Below, in pieces: positions 24,299 through 32,301 of a stretch of DNA of 64,000 nucleotides (positions within the stretch are counted from its first letter, which is position 1; every line of letters begins with the position of its first letter). The notes beneath the pieces are model-generated. The model saw only the letters and a program-made list of their open reading frames with translations, was not told the DNA's origin and searched no databases. The stretch spans positions 1-64,000 of the forward strand of contig JAIOPI010000018.1 of assembly GCA_021413965.1 (NCBI GenBank), written 5' to 3'. The position numbers and the translations under genes were made by a program. This DNA comes from Lentisphaerota bacterium (GTDB lineage: Bacteria; Verrucomicrobiota; Kiritimatiellia; UBA8416; JAIOPI01).

Positions 24299-24805
24299 AT
24301 GAGTATACGGGACCTGGTGCCGCGAGGCATCAAACGACGGACACCCGTGCGTCGGCTGGAGGACAACGACCTCTTCTCCTTTCATCGGGAGATGAACCGG
24401 TTGTTCGACGAATTCTTCAGCGATGCCGGGCTGTTGCCGAGTGGGGGCGCCGACCGCGAGGGGAGTGGCCGTTTCTCGCCGCGGGTCAACGTGGCGGAAA
24501 CCGACACGGGACTGAAGGTCGTCGCCGAGCTGCCGGGCATGGACGAGAAGGACGTGACTGTGGAGGTTGACGACCAGTCCATCACCCTGCGCGGGGAGCG
24601 GAAGGAGGAGCATGAGGACAAGCAGGAGAACTGGTATCGGGTGGAGCACACCTACGGCAGCTTCCAGCGTGTCATCCCGCTTCCGGCAGAAGTGAACGGT
24701 GCAAAGGCCGAGGCCAGTTTCAAGAAGGGAGTCCTGACGGTGACCCTGCCGAAGCGGGCGGAGGTGGAAGGAAAGAAGAAGCGCATTGCCATCACGGCGG
24801 GCTGA
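24299..24805 (+). CDS. Hsp20/alpha-crystallin small heat shock protein 3
   Basis: A 168-residue small heat shock protein. The N-terminal arm has FSFHREMNRLFDEFFSD, common to class A/B bacterial Hsp20. The alpha-crystallin domain runs from about 58 to 155 with VVAELPGMDEKDVTVEV and KKGVLTVTLPKRAE, and the C-terminal IAI motif is present. GGGAGGA lies upstream of the ATG. It closes the three-gene set; a strong terminator follows 20 bases after the stop. Confidence 0.95.
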   Translation: MSIRDLVPRGIKRRTPVRRLEDNDLFSFHREMNRLFDEFFSDAGLLPSGGADREGSGRFSPRVNVAETDTGLKVVAELPGMDEKDVTVEVDDQSITLRGERKEEHEDKQENWYRVEHTYGSFQRVIPLPAEVNGAKAEASFKKGVLTVTLPKRAEVEGKKKRIAITAG

Positions 24806-24823
24806 ATCGTCGGCCTGGTGCCA

Positions 24824-24854
24824 GCCGCAGCCTTCATGCTGCGGCCTTTTTTTT
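24824..24854 (+). terminator. Rho-independent terminator of the Hsp20 operon
   Basis: GCCGCAG (24824-24830) pairs exactly with CTGCGGC (24839-24845) around an eight-base loop, followed by a run of eight T (24847-24854). Confidence 0.92.
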
Positions 24855-24956
24855 CGTCGTATCGGGGGGGGCGGCCTTTGCGCTTGATGGAGTGGGCGGA
24901 TCTCGGGGATCATGCGGCGTGCCAGGGGGGCCGTCACGTCAAAGGGAGTACGCACC

Positions 24957-25382
24957 ATGTTGAAGAAGAAAATCACCGCCGGAAAGCGCTACCAGTTCGC
25001 GACGCACATCAACGACATCCTGCTGCCGCGCGAGGAGTCGGAGTGCCTCGAGGCTTTTCTGGTGGTCATCGAGCCTGGCCAGTACACACATTTGCACAAG
25101 CACGTGGAGAACGAGCAGATCTACTATGTGCGGTCGGGGCGCGGCAAGGCCAAGTACCAGTACGCGGATGGCCGGGTGGCGGAGTTTGACCTGGAGCCCG
25201 AGGATGTGGTTCACGTCCCGCGCAATACCCTGCACCAGATCTTCTGCACGAGCGCGCCCGAACCGCTGACGTACCTGTGCATTGACGGGTTCCCTGAGGG
25301 CATTCCCCAGGCCGAGCCGACCTGGGATTCGCACGCCCAGGAAATTTACAAGCTTCAGAAAAAGGGCCCGGGCGGGACATAA
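24957..25382 (+). CDS. Cupin-domain protein
   Basis: A 141-residue single-domain beta-barrel. The metal-binding motif 1 reads HLHKHVENEQIYYV and motif 2 ends in VVHVPRNTLHQIF, so the usual His/Glu ligands are present. Cupins of this size bind sugars or small acids, or act as isomerases or dioxygenases; the role is open. AAGGGAG precedes the ATG at 24957; an extension of 15 codons upstream is not supported. It stands alone between the Hsp20 terminator and a large hairpin. Confidence 0.85.
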   Translation: MLKKKITAGKRYQFATHINDILLPREESECLEAFLVVIEPGQYTHLHKHVENEQIYYVRSGRGKAKYQYADGRVAEFDLEPEDVVHVPRNTLHQIFCTSAPEPLTYLCIDGFPEGIPQAEPTWDSHAQEIYKLQKKGPGGT

Positions 25383-25404
25383 GCGGCTCAGGCCGGCGGA
25401 GACG

Positions 25405-25485
25405 CCACGAGAACACAAGGGGCACGGCTGGATCACGAGGACGCTTCTCTTCGTGGCCCTCCCCGTGCCCTTTGTGTTTTCATGG
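25405..25485. repeat. Large inverted repeat between the cupin and ECF sigma genes
   Basis: A 23-base arm at 25405-25427 matches the complement of 25463-25485 in 20 of 23 positions (CACAAGG...GCACGG against CCGTGCC...TTGTG). The 35-base middle also contains CACGAG/TTCGTG pairing. Read as RNA, two of the three mismatches become G-U pairs. It resembles dispersed intergenic repeats of PVC genomes and might act as an attenuator or terminator. Confidence 0.65.
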
Positions 25486-25549
25486 TTCTTTCCTGCCGTG
25501 CCCAAAGATTCCCGGGGCGCCACGCGTCTAATCCTGTAAAGCGCCAGCC

Positions 25550-26098
25550 ATGACTGACCTTACGGATGAAGAACTGATCGCCTGCTACCGGGATTCCGGC
25601 GACTTGCGACACGTGGACACGCTGGTGCAGCGGCATGTGGGCGGGGTACGCGCCATGATATACCCGATGGTGCTCAATGCGACGGACGCGGACGATGTCA
25701 CGCAGGACGTGTTTCTGAGGGTGGTGAGGAACCTGGCGTGCTTCAGGGGCGACGCCCGGTTCTCGACCTGGCTCCACCGGATTGCGATCAACGCGGCGAT
25801 CGATTTTCTGCGCCGGCGAAACGGTCGTCCCGTGGCCCCGGCCGGCGAGGCGTGCGTACCGCCGCTTGCGGATGGGGCGGCGGGTCCGGATGCCCGGGCG
25901 GCGGCGCGCGATGAGCACAGCCGGGTGACCCGGGCGCTGGCCGCCTTGCCGCCGCACTTGCGGAGCGCGATCATGCTCACGGTGCTCGAAGGGCATCCGG
26001 TGCGGGTGGCGGCCCGCATGGCCGGGTGCCTGCCGGCCACCTTGTACTGGCGCGTGCATGAAGCGCGCCGGCGGCTCAAACGCGAGATGGGGGAGTAG
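25550..26098 (+). CDS. ECF-type RNA polymerase sigma factor
   Basis: A 182-residue extracytoplasmic-function sigma factor. Region 2 includes DADDVTQDVFLRVVRNL and STWLHRIAINAAIDFLRRR for -10 recognition and core binding. Region 4 at the C-terminus has LPPHLRSAIMLTVLEG and a helix-turn-helix ending in YWRVHEARRRLKREM. It heads a five-gene run; the next gene starts six bases after its stop and encodes a one-helix membrane protein, as expected of a sigma/anti-sigma pair. Targets probably include the locus itself, but I cannot see a repeated ECF promoter. Confidence 0.93.
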   Translation: MTDLTDEELIACYRDSGDLRHVDTLVQRHVGGVRAMIYPMVLNATDADDVTQDVFLRVVRNLACFRGDARFSTWLHRIAINAAIDFLRRRNGRPVAPAGEACVPPLADGAAGPDARAAARDEHSRVTRALAALPPHLRSAIMLTVLEGHPVRVAARMAGCLPATLYWRVHEARRRLKREMGE

Positions 26099-26104
26099 AC
26101 GCAC

Positions 26105-26908
26105 ATGTCCACATCACTGGACGAACGCCTGCGGCGCTGGCGCCGGATGCACCTCGCCACGGACACCCATCTGGCGACGCTGGCCCAGATCATATCGGAG
26201 GACCTGCGGCGCCACGCGCAGGCGGAGGACCGCCGCCCGGCGGCCGCCGACACGGTCGGCTTTGGCATCAAACTCGCCTATGCGGCTGCCGGTGCCATGG
26301 TGATGGCGGCCGCGTTGGTCCTGTGGCCGGAGCGGGCCGGTGGGCCTGCTCACGCGTTGCCCGTGCCGGCATTGGCGACCCTTGACGGCGGGCGGCTGGC
26401 GGCTCATAGCCAGGTCTTCCGGGAAATGCAGCACCTGTTTGCCGACCAACTGCGCTGGGTTTCGGAGACCGATCGCCAGATAGACTTCGGCGTGGCCCCG
26501 GCGGCAGGGGAGACGGCGGCGGTGTCGGCGGGGGACGCGCGCCCCGTCTGCGTGCGGTTCACCGCGGTGGTGCGGCAGCCCGCGACGGATGCCTGGGTGC
26601 CCGTGTGGTATCAGGATGTGGTGTTGCGCTGTGAGGATCGCATCTCCGTCAGGTCCGGCGTCGACGACGGGGGGACGCTTGGGCTTTGGGTCTATCGCCT
26701 GGACGACGGCCGGCTCGCCGTCGAAACCGACCTGGACGTGGTGGCGCCCGTTGCGCTGCGCGCGCACGTGGACACGGTCATGGACCTGGGCACCCCCGCC
26801 CAGGTGCTTTCCATGCGTGAGGGTGACACGGAGTATCGCGTGTACCAGACGGTGCAGCCTCTGCCGCCCGCCCGGCCTGTCGACGCCACGGGAAGGCGCA
26901 CATCATGA
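26105..26908 (+). CDS. Probable membrane anti-sigma factor (one transmembrane helix)
   Basis: A 267-residue protein with a cytoplasmic N-terminal part of about 55 residues rich in Arg and Asp, one transmembrane helix (LAYAAAGAMVMAAALVLW, about residues 57-74), and a 190-residue outer domain of beta type that I do not recognise. The layout and position directly after an ECF sigma gene fit an anti-sigma factor, although no zinc HxxxCxxC motif is present. The outer domain may sense the envelope state. The stop overlaps the next start as ATGA. Confidence 0.65.
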   Translation: MSTSLDERLRRWRRMHLATDTHLATLAQIISEDLRRHAQAEDRRPAAADTVGFGIKLAYAAAGAMVMAAALVLWPERAGGPAHALPVPALATLDGGRLAAHSQVFREMQHLFADQLRWVSETDRQIDFGVAPAAGETAAVSAGDARPVCVRFTAVVRQPATDAWVPVWYQDVVLRCEDRISVRSGVDDGGTLGLWVYRLDDGRLAVETDLDVVAPVALRAHVDTVMDLGTPAQVLSMREGDTEYRVYQTVQPLPPARPVDATGRRTS

Positions 26909-27996
26909 GCGGGGGTGCGCTGACATGGGCTGGCCGGCGCCGGGGGCATGTGATGGCGTGCCTGCGGCTGGCAGTCCTTGCCGGGGTGTGCGTGCGCCCC
27001 GCCAGCGCCCAGACGGGAGCCGTGCAGGTTGTTTTGCAGGAGCCATGGCGGGCGGTGTTTGCCGGACAGGAGGTTACGGTCCATGCGCTGATCGCATCGG
27101 ATGCGACGCGTGCGCTGCGGACCCGTTGGCGACTGTCGGCGGAGGGACGCACGCTGCAACGCGGTGATGTGGCGTCGGATCTGGCGCCGGGGGCATCCGT
27201 GGCGGTGCCAATCGCGTTGCGCATGCCCGACCTGAACGCCGGCGTGAGTCGCGACGTGGTTTTGGAGATCCAAGTCGCCGGGGACGGAGGCGGAGGGGCG
27301 CCAGGCGCGGCGGCGTTCCGCGAATCGTTTCACGTCTTTTCTGAAGACCCGTTTGCCAACCGCACAGAATGGCTGCGCGGACTGAAGCTGGCGGTGTTCG
27401 ATCCGGAGCACCGGACGGCCGAGGTGCTCGCGGCGGCCGGAGTTCCGTTTGACCGGCTCCCGAGCGTGGACGCATTGGCGGGGCTCGAGGACGTGACGCT
27501 GCTGATTGGCGAAGGGGTGTCGTTTGATGCCTGTCGCGGATTGTGGGAGCAAGTAACGGCGCGCGCGGCCGCCGGGGGGCGCGTCCTCGTCCTGGCCCCG
27601 GGAGGTGGGACCGTGCCCGTGCCGGGAGCGGCGGGCTGTCCGCTGGTGTCCCCGTCTGCGATGGCGTGGCGCCGGGCCGATATCATCAGCGACCTGGACA
27701 AACGGCTTGATGCGATCGGGTGGCCACCCACCGGCGTGTTGCCTGCGCAGTCTTTCGTGTTGCAGGCCGAGCGTGGCGCGGTCACGTTCGCGGTGCAGCA
27801 GGGCGCCTCTGCCTGGACGTGGCTCGATCTTCGATACGTGCCAGCGGGCCGGCTGGTCGTCTGCGGTTTCCCTGTCATGACGTCCTGGGAACATGGTCCC
27901 ACACCGCGCTATTTGCTGGTGCACCTGCTGGAATACGTTCAGGAACACGATCGCACACAACAAGGAGACCTCGATGAAGCCTCGCATGATCGCTAA
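26905..27996 (+). CDS. Secreted protein with glutamine-amidotransferase-like domain
   Basis: A 363-residue protein with an N-terminal signal peptide (LRLAVLAGVCVRPASAQ after a long basic start). Residues 40-150 look like an immunoglobulin-type beta domain (WRAVFAGQEVTVHALIAS, then VLEIQVAGDGG). The rest resembles a Rossmann-type amidotransferase-like fold (LKLAVFDPEHRTAEVLAAAGV, then VLVLAPGGGTVPVPG) without the catalytic Cys motif. The closing segment, GRLVVCGFPVMTSWEHGP, parallels the end of the large CsgG-like protein two genes on, suggesting a shared module. It is coupled by ATGA to the anti-sigma gene. Confidence 0.6.
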   Translation: MSGGALTWAGRRRGHVMACLRLAVLAGVCVRPASAQTGAVQVVLQEPWRAVFAGQEVTVHALIASDATRALRTRWRLSAEGRTLQRGDVASDLAPGASVAVPIALRMPDLNAGVSRDVVLEIQVAGDGGGGAPGAAAFRESFHVFSEDPFANRTEWLRGLKLAVFDPEHRTAEVLAAAGVPFDRLPSVDALAGLEDVTLLIGEGVSFDACRGLWEQVTARAAAGGRVLVLAPGGGTVPVPGAAGCPLVSPSAMAWRRADIISDLDKRLDAIGWPPTGVLPAQSFVLQAERGAVTFAVQQGASAWTWLDLRYVPAGRLVVCGFPVMTSWEHGPTPRYLLVHLLEYVQEHDRTQQGDLDEASHDR

Positions 27997-28921
27997 ATGG
28001 GCCGTCGTCCTGTGGTTCAGCGCCCTGTCGGGGGGCGTCGCCCAGGACCTGGCGCCGGTCTATCCGACGGCCATCTTCGCCTTTGCCGAGCGTGGCGCAG
28101 GCGTCAAGGACGCGGGGGCGAAAGTCAGCGACATTCTGTTCGCCTCCCTGGTGGCCCGGCCCGACCTGGTGCTGGTGGACCGCCAGGACCTGCAGAAGAC
28201 GCTAGACGAACACGAACTAAACCTCTCGGGCATGGTGACGCCCGGGCAGGCCGTGCAGGTCGGGCAACTCACCGGGGCCAAGATACTGGTGACCGGCTCC
28301 ATCATCGAAGCGGACAAGTCGCTCTACGTCGTGGCGAAGATCATCGGCACGGAGACGAGCCGCGTGCTGGGCGAGTCGGTCAAGGGCAAGACCAGCGACG
28401 AACTCGCGCCGCTGGTGGAGGCGCTGGCCGAGAAAGTGGCGAAGCGCATCACGGAACATGCCGGCGACCTGGTGGCGAAGGAGGTCAAGATGGAGGACCG
28501 CATCGCGGCACTGGGGAAGGTGCTTGGCGATGCGACACGACCGACCGTCTTGATCACAGTGCAGGAGCGGCACGTGGGGCAGCTGGTGATCGATCCGGCG
28601 GCGCAAACGGAGCTCGCGCTGATCTGTAAGGAAACCGGCTTTGAGGTGATGGATCCGGAATCCGGGGCCACCAAGCAGGCGGATGTCATCATCAAGGGCG
28701 AGGGGTTCAGCGAATTCGCGATGCGCCGCGGCAATCTGGTGAGCGTCAAGGCGCGGCTGGAGATTACCGCGGTAGATCGCGCGACCGATCGGATCATCGC
28801 GACGGACCGGCAGACGGCGGTGACGGTTGATTTGACGGAGCAGATTGCGGGCAAGAAGGCGCTGCAGGATGCGGCGGCGCAGATTGCGGAGCGGATGCTG
28901 CCGAAGCTGGTGAAGCAGTAG
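27974..28921 (+). CDS. CsgG/HfaB-like envelope protein
   Basis: A 315-residue secreted protein. A signal peptide (KWAVVLWFSALSGGVAQ) is followed by the CsgG-type fold: IFAFAERGAGVKDAGAKVS, LVLVDRQDLQKTLDEHELNLSG and the strand GAKILVTGSIIEADKSL. CsgG proteins form outer-membrane export pores for amyloid, or bind in the periplasm. Lipidation Cys is absent, so a soluble or differently anchored form is likely. The ATG at 27974 has AAGGAG before it and lies inside the upstream gene's last 23 bases. Confidence 0.75.
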   Translation: MKPRMIAKWAVVLWFSALSGGVAQDLAPVYPTAIFAFAERGAGVKDAGAKVSDILFASLVARPDLVLVDRQDLQKTLDEHELNLSGMVTPGQAVQVGQLTGAKILVTGSIIEADKSLYVVAKIIGTETSRVLGESVKGKTSDELAPLVEALAEKVAKRITEHAGDLVAKEVKMEDRIAALGKVLGDATRPTVLITVQERHVGQLVIDPAAQTELALICKETGFEVMDPESGATKQADVIIKGEGFSEFAMRRGNLVSVKARLEITAVDRATDRIIATDRQTAVTVDLTEQIAGKKALQDAAAQIAERMLPKLVKQ

Positions 28922-28965
28922 CGCGAGGGTGCAGGCGGGCACGACGTCAACAGGTGGGGAGTCGC

Positions 28966-31752
28966 ATGGTGAAGCTGGACATGAGCAGGCGGAGCCGGCG
29001 GGCGGGGTGCATCGGGCTTGTCTGCGCGCTGCTGGTGGGCATGCCCGCGGTGGCAGGCGTGGCGGCGACAAACGCGACCGTCTCGGTGGCGGTGCTGGAC
29101 TTCGCGAACGAAACGATTCACGACGCGTACAAGCCGCTGGAACAAACGCTGCCCACGCGGCTGGCGGAGCTCCTGGCGGGGCAGGGCGGGATCATCGTGG
29201 TGCCGCGCGAGCGGCTGGCGGGCCTGCAGACGGAGCGCCAGCTGATCGCGATGGGGTTGGTGGCGGACCGGGACGCGGCGCCCCCGATTCATGCCGACGT
29301 GGTCGTCGAGGGACGGTTCTACCAGCGCCAGGACGCGGCCTGGGCGGTGCTGACGCTGCGCTGTCCGCCGCAAGCGCTGACGCGGGTGTGCAGCGTGCCC
29401 GTCACGCTGAAGGATGCGACGGCGTCGACCACGGGGCTGGTGTCCGCCTGCATGGCGTTTGTGCGGGATCTGCGGCCGGCGGGCGGGGCGCGGGCGCCGG
29501 CGGCGCCGCGGACGGCGGCGCCGCGCGTGGCGATCTGGGATTTCAGCGCCGTGGATGCCGCCACGACTGCACATGGCCTGGGCACGGCGCTGGCGGACAT
29601 GCTGATGGTCAATCTCGCGGCGGAGCCGGGGCTGACGGTGGTCGAGCGCGCCGAATTGGATCGCCTGCTGGCGGAGCAGACGATCGCGTTGGCGTCGATG
29701 GCGGCGGCGGAGCGCGGGCCCGCGGTGGGGCGCCTGGCGGGGGCGGACCTGCTGGTCCAGGGGATCGTGTTCCAGCGGGGCGACGCGCTGGTGGTGCAGG
29801 GGCAGATTGTGCGCCCGCGCGACGTGTCGACGCTGGCCAGTTTCGAACTTTCGGGACGCCCGGCCGAGTTGATGGCGCTGGTCGACGACTTGACCCGCCG
29901 CGTGGACGAGGCGGTGCTGGGGTTTGGCGAACGGGTCGAGCGGGAATCATCGCCGGCGATGCGCCATGCGGAGGCGTTGCAGTATGTGGCGCGGGCCGAG
30001 GAGTATGCGCGCCTCGGCAACTTTCCGCGGGCGGCGGATCTGAGCAAGGCGGCGGCGATGCTGGACCCGACGATTGCGCGCATCTACGAGACGCAACTGG
30101 TCTGCCACGACCGGATGCCCCAGCTGGGCTTTGACGTCGTCGAGATGTGCTTGCGCTACATCGAGTACGAGGATCCGCACCGGCCGCGTAATATCATCGA
30201 CGGCTGCAAGCACCGGCTGGCGCAGCACTACAGCCGGACCCAGCCCGAGGTGGCGGATGCGTATTATCGGGATTTGCTGGAGCATTACGGGTACACGGGC
30301 ACGGCGCCCAATGCCTTGCACGAGATGTACCGCGACAATCCCGCCAAGTTGCGCGAGACGATCGACTACCTGCACGACGCGATCCGGCGCCATGGCGAGT
30401 GGACGGGTTCCAAGCAGGGGATCGAGGAGATCATCGCCGCGATGGATCGCACGCTGGGGCAGCAAAAGGCCTTTCAGGCGGCCCCCGCATCCGATGGGCT
30501 CCTGACGTGGATGAGCGACTTGGCGGTCAACGGGGACGCCGATGGGTTCCGGCGCTGCCTTGAGCAATACGTGGTGACGAATCGGGCACCGGAGCGGCTG
30601 CCGGCAGAGATTGCGGATGAGCGTCTGGCGCTGGTCGAGCCCTTCATGGGCAGTTTTGATCGCGACGTGGCGGCGGCGGCGCTGGACGCGGCGCTGGCGC
30701 TGCAGTGCGCGGCGCAGCGCTGGGAGGCCGTGGTTGAGCTGGGGCGGCGCTTCAGCGTGCTGCCGATGGCGGCGGAGTCGCCGGCGGTGGTGGACCGCTA
30801 CCTGCTGGCGCTACAGAAGATGGAGAATGTCGAGGGGGCGATCACGGCGTACCGGCACTTGGACGAGCTGACCGTCGAGGAGCCGGCCAAGGCGCACACG
30901 TACCGCCTGTCGCTGGCAGAATTGCTGGAGCAGAACGGTTCGCCGCGGGAGGCCGAGCGCTTGTATCGCAGCGTGGCCTTCGAGGCGTATCCGGCATCGG
31001 CGGAGGCGCAGTTTGCGCAGGCGCGTCTGGGGGCAGCGGCGGGACGGGACGCGCGTGCCGCGACGCGTGCGCTGCTGATGGACGGTGCGCGGGAGGATCT
31101 CTGGCGCAGCAACCATCTCTACGGTTTCACGAGGCGCGGCCTGCCGGCGGATGGACTCGTGCTGGAATACGCCCATGGGTTTGATTGGCGTGTGCCCGGA
31201 CGCGGGCGGTCCAGCCGGTGGACCTGGACCGCGGATGGGCTGAAGCCGTACGCGCTGGTGCTGCTATCGCGCGTGACGGCGGAGGCGTTGACGGCGGACG
31301 AGCGCGGGGCCGTGTTGCGCTATGTGCAGGACGGCGGAAATCTGATTGTGGTGAACGCGTTCATGTCGGACGCGCCGGCCGACGCGTCGTGGCTGGCGGC
31401 GTTCGGCGTGGCGGTGGACCAGGAGAACGCGCTGGGCGAGTTGCCGCTGGCGACCGCGCGCCGCCGGCCGACGCACGTGGCGGCGGCGCTGTCGGATCAG
31501 CCGCTCACCGCGGGGCTGCCGAACTTGAAGTTTCATGTCGCGCACGTCTTGAAGTATGAGCAGGGCACCGCGGTTTTCGCGGCGGATACCTACCCGGTGG
31601 CGGTTGCGGGTGAGTTGGGGAAGGGGCGCTACCTGGTGCTGGGCACGACGTTCGCCTTCATGAGCGGCCCGCGCTATGAACAGGCGGACGAGACCGTCGC
31701 CTATGTGCGCCTCATCCGAAATGCGTTTGCGTGGATGACGGCGAGCCGGTGA
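28966..31752 (+). CDS. Large secreted protein: two CsgG-like domains, TPR-like helices and amidotransferase-like end
   Basis: A 928-residue protein with a signal peptide (IGLVCALLVGMPAVAGVA). Two CsgG-like domains follow: residues 30-165 (VAVLDFANETIHD, IIVVPRERLAGLQTE) and 185-325 (VAIWDFSAVDAAT, LTVVERAELDRLLAEQ, GADLLVQGIV). Residues 330-700 are helical repeats of TPR type. The end, about 740-928, is amidotransferase-like (LTADERGAVLRYVQDGGNLI, GKGRYLVLGTTFAFMSG). It is last in the ECF locus and its partner is probably the single CsgG-like protein before it. I do not know a described protein with this architecture. Confidence 0.7.
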   Translation: MVKLDMSRRSRRAGCIGLVCALLVGMPAVAGVAATNATVSVAVLDFANETIHDAYKPLEQTLPTRLAELLAGQGGIIVVPRERLAGLQTERQLIAMGLVADRDAAPPIHADVVVEGRFYQRQDAAWAVLTLRCPPQALTRVCSVPVTLKDATASTTGLVSACMAFVRDLRPAGGARAPAAPRTAAPRVAIWDFSAVDAATTAHGLGTALADMLMVNLAAEPGLTVVERAELDRLLAEQTIALASMAAAERGPAVGRLAGADLLVQGIVFQRGDALVVQGQIVRPRDVSTLASFELSGRPAELMALVDDLTRRVDEAVLGFGERVERESSPAMRHAEALQYVARAEEYARLGNFPRAADLSKAAAMLDPTIARIYETQLVCHDRMPQLGFDVVEMCLRYIEYEDPHRPRNIIDGCKHRLAQHYSRTQPEVADAYYRDLLEHYGYTGTAPNALHEMYRDNPAKLRETIDYLHDAIRRHGEWTGSKQGIEEIIAAMDRTLGQQKAFQAAPASDGLLTWMSDLAVNGDADGFRRCLEQYVVTNRAPERLPAEIADERLALVEPFMGSFDRDVAAAALDAALALQCAAQRWEAVVELGRRFSVLPMAAESPAVVDRYLLALQKMENVEGAITAYRHLDELTVEEPAKAHTYRLSLAELLEQNGSPREAERLYRSVAFEAYPASAEAQFAQARLGAAAGRDARAATRALLMDGAREDLWRSNHLYGFTRRGLPADGLVLEYAHGFDWRVPGRGRSSRWTWTADGLKPYALVLLSRVTAEALTADERGAVLRYVQDGGNLIVVNAFMSDAPADASWLAAFGVAVDQENALGELPLATARRRPTHVAAALSDQPLTAGLPNLKFHVAHVLKYEQGTAVFAADTYPVAVAGELGKGRYLVLGTTFAFMSGPRYEQADETVAYVRLIRNAFAWMTASR

Positions 31753-31760
31753 CGCGGGGG

Positions 31761-31779
31761 GGCGGGTTGGCAACCCGCC
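31761..31779. repeat. Palindrome GGCGGGTT-GGC-AACCCGCC, followed by CTAC
   Basis: A perfect 8-base stem with a three-base loop begins nine bases after the CsgG/TPR gene and is followed by CCTAC. A hairpin with the same kind of tail occurs at 42944-42964. There is no T-run, so it is more likely a dispersed REP-like repeat than a terminator. Confidence 0.55.
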
Positions 31780-31890
31780 CTACGGGGAGGCATGGAACTG
31801 AGCAGGGACGATTCAGTTTCGGCGAAGCATGTGCCGACGGATTGACGCGGATGTGGCGATGAAGAAGGGGGCGGTTCTCGCTCGCGGTTT

Positions 31891-32262
31891 CTACGGTGAC
31901 TGGCACCAGGTTTCGGCTTCGGCGAAATCGGTGAAGCACTGGATGTGGTCGAACCCGGCCATGTCGGCGAGCAGACAGTAGAGCTTGGCCAGGATGTGCA
32001 GGGACGGCGAAACGACGACGGCAAAGCGATTCTGGAAGTCGTTCTTCTTCAGCTTGAGCACCGCGGCGAGGGCATCGCCATCGCGCAATTCGGCCGTATA
32101 GCGCGCGTGGCGCAGATCGAACAGCACGGTGTAATGGGGCCGGAAACGGGCGTCGGAGGCGACGGCTTCCACGATGGCAATCATGCCGGTCATGGTGACG
32201 ACGTCTTGCCCCACAATCTGGACGCGGCCGGCCGGCGGGTCGATCTCGTAGTGCAGTGCCAT
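31891..32262 (-). CDS. STAS/SpoIIAA-like protein
   Basis: A 123-residue single-domain protein with alternating strands and helices (VTMTGMIAIVEAVASD, YTVLFDLRHARYTAEL, RFAVVVSPSLHIL). Size and pattern suit the STAS/SpoIIAA-like fold of small regulatory or lipid-binding proteins. The phospho-Ser motif of anti-anti-sigma factors is not present, so the SpoIIAA-like branch of unknown role fits better. It lies downstream of the TPP-controlled receptor on the same strand (39 bases apart) and may be on the same transcript. Confidence 0.6.
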   Translation of the reverse strand: MALHYEIDPPAGRVQIVGQDVVTMTGMIAIVEAVASDARFRPHYTVLFDLRHARYTAELRDGDALAAVLKLKKNDFQNRFAVVVSPSLHILAKLYCLLADMAGFDHIQCFTDFAEAETWCQSP

Positions 32263-32301
32263 GGCAAGGATCCTGGAGGCCGAGATCCGGCCCCCGGGTG
32301 C

